Source: Valencia hispanica (lineage: Eukaryota; Chordata; Actinopteri; Cyprinodontiformes; Valenciidae). Taken from it: a stretch of DNA of 64,000 nt. This document shows positions 54,991-64,000 of this stretch, piece after piece. Both the position numbers and the translations under genes were made by a program. Position 1 is the stretch's first letter. Each line of letters begins with the position of its first letter. Under the pieces are notes generated by a model. It was not told where the DNA came from. It made no database searches and saw nothing but the letters and a program-made list of their open reading frames with translations. The stretch is from NCBI GenBank assembly GCA_963556495.2, contig OY747713.1:28151461-28215460 (forward strand), given 5' to 3'.

Positions 54991-55679
54991 AAAATAAACA
55001 TTTATCTAATTACATAGCTTATTCAAAGTAAGCCTTGTACTGGCCAACATTAAGGTAGTTTTGGTTCTGAGAAAGTATTTCACATGAAAAATGAAAGTGT
55101 TCAATAAATAAGAAATTAAGTCAGGGTGTGGTGTGCTCAGTCACTTTGGATGAACATTGGTTACATCGTTATGTAATGTAATCCATGTAATCATATGATG
55201 TTGTTCCTCACCTCAGTGATGTAATTACCTTTCTACATTGCTTTAACTGCAGATGGACACAAAGAGGAAGATTGACGACAGATGTTTGGTGAGAAAAGCA
55301 TGACGAGAAATTAGTTTGTGCTAGAAAAGGGAGGGACAATGTCCAGATGTTTATTCACTCATATGTATTACACAGTCCTACAAAGATGCACAGGAAAACC
55401 CCTAAAATTCTGGACGAAAACATCAACATTCCTGGGTTTACGACTTCGCTGCTCTTCCTTTGGGTCTTGAGGGATTCAGCAACCTTCAGCAACAAAGGCC
55501 CTCCTGGCCTCATGCCTATTTCTGCTCAATGGCAACTTTGGTAAAGTCCTACTGTGCACGGGTCAAACAATGTATTTTGTTTGGGATATTATCTGATAGA
55601 TCATTTCAAAATAGTGCAGAATAATGTAGAGAAATTGAAATGAGAAATGAGTCTAAATTGTTCCTACAAATAATAATTG
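54991..55679. other. Intergenic, nothing recognised
   Basis: No exon, repeat end or RNA gene identified. Confidence 0.4.
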
Positions 55680-56370
55680 GAGAAGTCTGACATTAATTTG
55701 TATTCCTTGCCATTACAGACGTGGATCTGTAGGCATTCAGCTCTACCAGCTCTTTACATCTAGGTACTAAAACTTTGGCTGTTCTTTGTTGGAAAATAGC
55801 TCAAGCTCAGTAGGATTTAGTGAAAAGCACATTTCAAATCTTCCCACAATTTTCCAGTTGGATTTCGACTTTGATTGGGCCTCGCAACAAATAAATAGAC
55901 TTGTAGTATTATGTTTAGTGACATTGTCCTGTTGAAAGGATGAAGATCCATCAAAGTCTCACGTCCTTTACAGGCTTTAACAGGTTTTTTGCCCAGTATT
56001 TCCCTGTATTAAGCCTCACCCATCTTCAAATTAAGTCTGATCACTTTCCCTGCCCCAGCTAAAGAAAATAATCCACACAGCATATTGCTGCCACCACCAT
56101 GTTTCACCCTGGGTTGTTACAATGAGAGTTATGTCCAGTGTTACGGGAGTTCTTCTTATGGCTTTCTTTCAACAATGACTTTGTTCCTGCCGAGCTTCTA
56201 TGGAGAGCACAATTAAGAGATCTTCCCACCTGAGCTATGGTTCTTATCTGAAAAGTCAGCTTAGCAGGACTGCCATGTTTTAGTGGGTGTGCAATTCTGC
56301 CATGCTTCTTACATTGTCAGATGGCATATTGAACTTTTGAATGTTTGAAGAGATAAACATTTAGCAACTG
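55680..56370 (-). mobile_element. Tc1 relic (antisense)
   Basis: The reverse complement shows Tc1 transposase landmarks: 'attgctgccaccaccatgtt' and 'gttttttgcccagtatttcc' here mirror sense text at 7520-7660. No frame survives. Confidence 0.65.
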
Positions 56371-57469
56371 GGGGACTTCTGAAAGAAATTGCTATCAGAT
56401 TAAAGTGATTTAAATATGTATGTACAGCACACATTTTAGATGTTTGTACTCAAAAGATTATGAAATCGTTTTCCTCCCACTTCAGAATTCTAAAGTATTT
56501 TGTGTTGTCCTATATCATTAAATCTCAGTAAAATACTTAAGGGTACTTTAGGGATTTACCTGGATAAAATGTAGAAAATTCTAGTGGCATGAAATTATTT
56601 ATTCCAAAAATCCTCCATATATGAGGGCTATAATAACATCAGAAATCTACAGCTTCACCAGGAATCTGCAGAGAAAAGCATATATGTACTCTAAACTCAA
56701 GTAGGTCCATATTAAATACAAACCCCTGTGGTGGGGCTGCAGTGGTCACAAAATAGATTACCGTTGTTATTTGCATGACTCCTAATGCAAATTTTAGCCC
56801 ATTATCTGTGTTTGTCAGTGTACTGGATAGTGCTCATAAAGCAATAATAGTCCATGTTTTATGCAAGGTTGCCAAAGGTCACAGAATGCACATGTGTAAC
56901 CCATCACGAAAAGGGTATGCTAAGACATCAAGAGAAAATCCATTTCAATTTGAGTTATGATCAACTTGTGACCTCAAAGTACTTCATCATGCGATTGAAA
57001 AAAGATCAAACACACACCCACACACATGTTGAAACACATTTGTGGAGCTACTGACAGCCTGGGAACACGCTCCCTTTAAGCAGAACAAAGTGGATAAATA
57101 TTCCACCTTCTTATCCCTGTTTTTATTTTTTACATTTGAGTCAAATGAACGGAGAAAAAAACAGTTTCTATTTATCAATAACACATATTTAGATGGAAAT
57201 TTGAAAGTACAATGGAAAACAGGTTTTTACACCGCATAAATAAACACATACCACTTTTATCACTGTTTTAGGTCAGTTAGGATTCGAAAATGATCTCTTT
57301 CTGCTGAATACCAGAACAATGGAGGAGATTTTTTTTACAATTCTTTTTAACGTAGTTTAAAGTCAGAAATTTGAAAACATTTCCTTTGTATTTGGTAAAA
57401 TTCCCCTTTAAGCTATATGACTCAGGTCAAATGTATGGACATCCTTCCACAAGCTCTTCACAATAGCTT
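56371..57469. other. Intergenic, nothing recognised
   Basis: AT-rich. Short frames without motif. Confidence 0.4.
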
Positions 57470-58110
57470 GCTGTAATTTGGGTCACCTTTTTCAGTTCTG
57501 GCTACACATTTTCTATGGTACTGCTGTCAGGATTTTGTAATGACTACTCCATAGCATTGACTTTGTTGTCCTTCAGCAAGTTTGCAATTAATTTGATTGT
57601 CATTGTAGGTCATTGCCCTTGTAAGACCCATTTGTGTTTAACTTCTGGTTTGAGATGTTGCTTCAGTTTTTTTTCATAGTCTTCATCTCTTACGATGCTA
57701 TATATTTTGAGTGCAACAGTCCCTTCCGCGGAAAAACACTCTCACAACATGATGCTGTCAGCCTTGAACAAGTTTCCAGTGTTTTTGTCGTTGTTGTTTT
57801 TTTTTACAAATGTAGCAATAGTCACTATGGCACAACATTTAAGTTTTAGTTTCAACAGACCGCCGGACATGTTTTCAAAAATTAAGGCCTTTGTCCCTGA
57901 GTACATTTGCAAACTGTTATGCGACTTTTTATGCTACTTTTGGAGTAATGGCTTCCTCCTCACTGAATGGCCTCAGCACAGGTCTCATTTCACTATGGAT
58001 GGCACAGTGAAACATCTTCACTTGGTCATAATCACTTTTTATTTTTTGTGGTTTTCTGGGGTTGAGACATATATTTAGCACCAAAACACTTTAATCTTTG
58101 GGACATGTAG
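57470..58110 (-). mobile_element. Tc1 relic of a second subfamily (antisense)
   Basis: 'acaacatgatgctgtcagcc', 'gtttccagtgtttttgtcg' and 'ggagtaatggcttcctcctc' are decayed antisense pieces of a Tc1 subfamily resembling Tdr1/Sleeping-Beauty-type elements. The resemblance is from memory, not alignment. Confidence 0.55.
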
Positions 58111-59330
58111 CCTATCTCTTTCATGAACAGTGTGATGGCTGGAAATTACTGTGCTAGGTTTACTTCCATATACTTATTTGAACAGATCTTTGCGGCACCT
58201 TCCCCCTTTGTGGAAGTACACACTTCTCTTCCTAATACCTTGGCTCTTTTCTTTAGATTTTTCTTGTGGAGCCATACAAGGAAGCAGTATACTTGAGGAG
58301 TTGCTTTTCCATTTAATTCAGTTGAAGCTTACAAAGCTACAATATCATCACCTGGGTTTTGCAAAATGTTTAAAGGTATAGTGCAAGTAAACCTTTCAGT
58401 CTTCTATTGAGCAAATTAAGTCATTCAGGTGATCATAAATGACCCAAGCCAGAAATGTTATGTCTGATTTCAAATCAGACAGTGAGAAAAAAAGGTTGAC
58501 TATTTATTCAGTAGATGTGCACATCTGAACGGAACATACTTTATATGTAGATATTTCCTAACATGCTCAATGTTGTAAAACTTTAAAAAACTAAAAGGAA
58601 CACCTGTGAGAACCCAGATTTAAATATGGCCAACCTTTCACCTACTCCCACTCTTCCTCAGATTTTTCCATATGTCTCTCTCACACCTGTTTATAAACGG
58701 TCAAACTCCTTCCCACCACACATTCATTGTGCCAAACACACACGTGTCAGTTTAGCCACATAGACAGCGATAAAAACAAGACAAAAACACAGAGAGGTGA
58801 GTGGACAGAGTGGGTACAGTGGAGTGATGTGATGTAACAATTTTCACTATTGACTTTTTTAGCCTCGTTCCCTTTTAGTGTGTGTCTCTGTGTGGTATTA
58901 CAGGGTATAGAAGTTAATGTGGGTTCATTGTTACACAACCTCTAAAGATCATCTGACCAGGAGTCTGCAGATAGTAGAATTTCATCAGAAAGAGAGAGAG
59001 ATGTATTATGGGTGGATTATATGTTTCTGCTTGAAAGCTTCTGTGTGTTCTAGCTTTACCAGCTAGTTGGGGACTCTAATTAGGCTAGTCAACAACCCAC
59101 AGGGACTATGGTTTCAGATGGAATCATTATTGAAATTCACTTTAACCTTTGTAGGTTTAAATAGGATTTTAAGGTTTTTGGTTTTGGGTCAGGTTCAAAA
59201 CAGAAAAACTAATTTAAGACAAGCAAAAGTGAAGTAAGTATTAGTAAGAGCCCCAACAATTACATACAAACACACTAATGCATACCCATACATATCTATT
59301 TTTAAGGTTCAGTTAAATTTCTGTAATATA
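58111..59330. other. Intergenic, nothing recognised
   Basis: No gene or repeat end identified before the Tc1 element at 59333. Confidence 0.4.
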
Positions 59331-59332
59331 TA

Positions 59333-61219
<1,887 letters not shown>

Positions 61220-61446
61220 TTCAACAGGGAAAAACCTCAAGCAGAACCATGCTTTTGATGAATGGCCATTTCCCACAAATGATTTACGAAGACAGAAAAC
61301 AGAGATAGACAGACAATTATGATTTAGCTCTGAGGGGTAAAACATACAGCAAATGGCCCAACACCTGGAATCAAACTCAGGACAACTGCATCGAGGACTA
61401 TAGCCTCAGAACATAGTGCTCTATCCACTGAGCCACCCAGCACCCC
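61220..61446 (-). repeat. tRNA-derived SINE (antisense)
   Basis: On the - strand the head reads GGGTGGCTCAGTGGATAGAG (A-box region, 61436-61422) and then CCTGAGTTTGATTCC (B-box region, 61382-61368). This is the arrangement of a polymerase III promoter in a tRNA. The body continues to lower coordinates. The fold lacks a convincing full cloverleaf, so I call it a SINE rather than a tRNA gene. Confidence 0.7.
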
Positions 61447-61869
61447 CTCTCATACTTTCTTGGATAGCAAGAAGGCCTCCAAAGACAGAAAGAAAGGCCC
61501 TCCAGCTTGGCTTGAAATAGTTTAGAGTGTTCTCTGGTACAATGTTGTTGTAAATCATATTAAAGATTGTGCAAATTGGCTTGATGACCATAATGACTTC
61601 TTCAAAGATTATGTCTGTTCACTAGGTATCAGGTAAAAGCCTAACAGATTATTACATCCATGGTACCTTATTGCTTTCACAAATCGAGAACAAAAACACG
61701 TAGTGTGCCGTGTGTGCAAAATAAGCTCTAAAATAACACCAATTATCCAGAACCCCTATCTTCATACTTATGACACAGTTTTCCTCACCACCATGGGCCA
61801 CTGCACTCCTGTGTTTTTTGAGTCTATAAACAAATACACAATAACACTTTTGGTTATGGCCTTACATGT

Positions 61870-62420
61870 AAAATAGCTTGCAAAAGTAAAGTACCTCTTG
61901 AAAGTATTCATACCGCTACCTTTCCCAAATTGTCAAATTAGATCCACAATCATTTGTGAATTTTATGTGGTAGACCAAAAAGAGCACTGTGTAGTTGCAA
62001 CATAAAAAAATCTGAAACACGTAGCCTACCCTTGTGTTCAGGATCAACCTGTATTTAGCTTCATCCACCCTCTCTGACTAGTTTCCTTGTCCATGCTCTA
62101 CTTGCATGCTGTTTGTTCACTAAAATTCTCCAACAAACCTCTGAAGCCTTCACAGAAAAGCTGTATTTATACCAAGCATAAATTACAATGTAGACTCTGC
62201 CTACTCAGTGGTTGAGATCTGAATGATTTTATTTAGGGCAATTAAAGTAAAGGGGGATGCATAAAACAAAGCAGTTCAACCTCATAAGAATTGTGTTTAA
62301 TAAAATGTTGAAAAGCTACTATCCATGCAGTACTTTGTGTTGGTCTACACAGTCCCAACAAAATACATTCATATTTGTTGGTGTAAAGTGAATTAAATAG
62401 CTTTGGCAGGCATGGTGACA
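61870..62420. mobile_element. Short Tc1-related non-autonomous element (tentative)
   Basis: 'aatagcttgcaaaagtaaag' near 61872 and 'aatagctttggcaggcatgg' near 62396 resemble Tc1 outer ends in opposite orientation. They flank about 500 bp with inner text such as 'tttatgtggtagaccaaaaa' and 'actttgtgttggtctacaca', which are themselves roughly inverted. No transposase remains. Confidence 0.45.
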
Positions 62421-62939
62421 CGATAAACTGGTGTCATTCAAATGCAGTTAAATTAACCATAAAGGGTGAATAAAAAAAAGACAGCCATGGCATTTTTACT
62501 TCTTGCAGAAAAATCAATCGCTGCCCCTCCTCTATCAAGCTCAATCTCCATCTGTTTTATTTTGCCTTCTCGTTTTTGTCTCTAACAGTGAAGCCTTATT
62601 CACAACCCACCCTCTCGCCCCCATCTCCTTTTCTTTCGTCCTTTTATTCCACTACCTTGGGTTTCTTTATGGCTCTGTTGCTCATTGCAATCGCCCCTTT
62701 CATACTTCCTTGAAACCATTGCTTCAGAATTGATTCACTAAACTGCTCCACTGCACTGAAAATGTATAGATAAAATTAACAAATGCAAAAAAACACAACA
62801 AAAACTCAATGGAAACCATCTTATGAACATGTAGTAGAGCACATGTAGTCAGAAAAAGCATGCGATGCTCCACCTCCTTCCCTGCTCCTCTTGCACAGCG
62901 GATGACATCATGAACAGCCGGTTTACATTCAACCAGTCA
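62421..62939. other. Upstream of FABP gene, nothing recognised
   Basis: No gene. GC content rises towards 62.9 kb. Confidence 0.4.
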
Positions 62940-63086
62940 CATTGCAGCGAGGCCTGTGCCGCTGAATAAACTCTGCTCTGCGCGTCTTCCTCCCCTCTCA
63001 TTCCGCCGCTCCTCTGCCGTGCATTGCTGCAGACTGCTCACCCTCTCACAGTTCTCTCGCCCACATCTCTCTGTGCTGCTGCAAAC
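62940..63086 (+). promoter_or_regulatory. Probable promoter and 5' UTR of the FABP gene
   Basis: A TATA-like GAATAAAC at 62964-62971 lies about 120 bp upstream of the start codon. The following C/T-rich stretch fits a short 5' UTR. FABP genes commonly have a TATA-type promoter; the call here is by position and motif. Confidence 0.45.
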
Positions 63087-63159
63087 ATGGTCGAGGCTTT
63101 CGTCGGTACGTGGAACCTGAAGGAGAGCGACAAATTTGATGAGTACATGAAAGAGCTGG
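63087..63159 (+). CDS. Fatty-acid-binding protein, coding exon 1 (partial gene)
   Basis: Encodes MVEAFVGTWNLKESDKFDEY and then MKELG, the opening strand and first helix of an intracellular fatty-acid-binding protein. These are small beta-barrel carriers of long-chain fatty acids in the cytosol. The exon has 73 coding nt and ends in the first base of codon 25 at CTGG|GTAAGG, exactly the split conserved across the FABP family. The remaining exons, which should begin with a GFATRQ-like segment, do not occur before the window ends. GTWNLKES favours the heart-type fabp3 group, while MVEAF also fits fabp7 or fabp11 types, so I give no symbol. Confidence 0.88.
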
Positions 63160-64000
63160 GTAAGGATGATTTCTGTTTCTTTCTTCTTTTTTTCGGCGCA
63201 CGTTCAATAAAATCAAGCGCGTGCGCATGCGTGTGAAACAGAAAAGGATGCAGAGCTGCATGTGGGGTTGGGGGGGGGGGGGCAATAAGGCTGAGGAAAG
63301 ATAAAGGTCTGTGTTTACGTTCAAAACGGTCTGAGTAGCGGCTTATGGATGGATGGAGTTTAAAGGTTGGTGGAACAGTAAATAAGGGAGGAACCTATTT
63401 GGAGAATTAGGAAAAGAGAAACGGGATTAAAGAGTGGGTGTGTGGACAAGAAAAAAAGCAGAAGATGGGAGCATGAGAGGGGGTGGACCACATGGCCAGA
63501 GAGCTGGGAGGGATGGGTTCACGCTTGGTGCAGAGAAGAAAACACCAACTGTGAAAGACTATGACTCTCTCTTTCATGCACACACACACACACACACACA
63601 CACACTGTTGTGCATAATGTGTGTGGCCGTAGCTAAAAGCTGCTCATTGTTTGCAGCCACTGGAGGAGTTGGATATTAAAATGACCCGGATATCATGGAG
63701 TTAACAGAATGGTATCATGGCTCCCAAATCTCCCACGTGTGTTGGTTTAGCATGCAAGACGGGAACAGGTGTGGTGAATTTTACTACTGTGAAGAAATAT
63801 TTCACTTTGTCAAAAAAATTGATGGCCCTTGACCTCACAGGCTTACCGCCATTGACCTGTCTGCTCTGTCTCAGCTCAGAAACCATGGGACTTTTCAACC
63901 CTTTAACTCCACCTCTTGGCTCAATTACACAACTTGCTATGTCAAGTCCATCTACAAACAAGCCTTATGCTGAACAGGTTCTGCACTATGGTAGGAGAGG
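63160..64000 (+). other. FABP intron 1, incomplete
   Basis: Contains a G-run at about 63268-63281 and a (CA)n tract at 63579-63605. An 86-codon - strand frame at 63701-63961 has no known motif. No second FABP exon is seen. Confidence 0.5.
63579..63605. repeat. (CA)n microsatellite
   Basis: Thirteen CA units, perfect. Confidence 0.95.

Noticed and set aside
61368..61446. Possible functional tRNA gene
   Set aside because: A- and B-box-like motifs exist, but the stems do not form a convincing cloverleaf and the sequence continues as a SINE body.
63701..63961. Frame considered as FABP exon 2 or a nested gene
   Set aside because: It is on the opposite strand, and neither strand shows the GFATRQ-like start expected for FABP exon 2.

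Overview
This is vertebrate, most likely teleost fish, nuclear DNA. Coding sequence is split by short GT-AG introns. The spaces between are filled with Tc1/mariner debris, L2-type LINE 3' ends, tRNA-derived SINEs and long microsatellites. There are no operons, Shine-Dalgarno sites or CRISPR arrays, and most short open frames are chance or repeat translations.

Layout: (1) About 1-10.4 kb holds no recognisable gene, only repeats: a SINE, an antisense Tc1 relic, two L2 3' ends and a nearly full-length Tc1 element with TA duplications. (2) About 10.4-23.2 kb is a + strand gene encoding an R3H/SUZ RNA-binding protein, identified as arpp21. I could join 18 coding exons into a continuous 637-codon frame. 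A CpG-rich leader lies near 10.9 kb and a TATA-type alternative start candidate near 16.3 kb. The mir-128 hairpin sits in the intron before the second-last coding exon. (3) About 25.2-40.2 kb is a - strand gene, cyhr1 (ztraf1), with six coding exons, 376 codons, a perfect C3HC4 RING pattern and TRAF-type zinc fingers. (4) About 43-52.3 kb is a - strand gene, dclk3, with seven coding exons, 826 codons, one doublecortin domain and a complete Ser/Thr kinase domain. (5) About 52.3-63 kb is a gene-free repeat field, including a second Tc1 element abutting a TA microsatellite. (6) At 63.09 kb is the first coding exon of a fatty-acid-binding protein gene on the + strand; the rest lies outside the window.

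The arpp21-mir-128 host relationship and the arpp21/dclk3 linkage are known from vertebrates and support the paralogue assignment. The most interesting regulatory picture is that arpp21 carries the miR-128 gene in its own intron and also a miR-128 seed match just upstream of its first poly(A) signal. Other points worth a second look are two long near-perfect hairpins of unknown origin, a three-copy local repeat between cyhr1 and dclk3, a NAGNAG acceptor, and an RFX-like X-box upstream of dclk3. I found no wholly new gene system. All gene models were assembled by eye from splice sites and reading frame, without alignment software.
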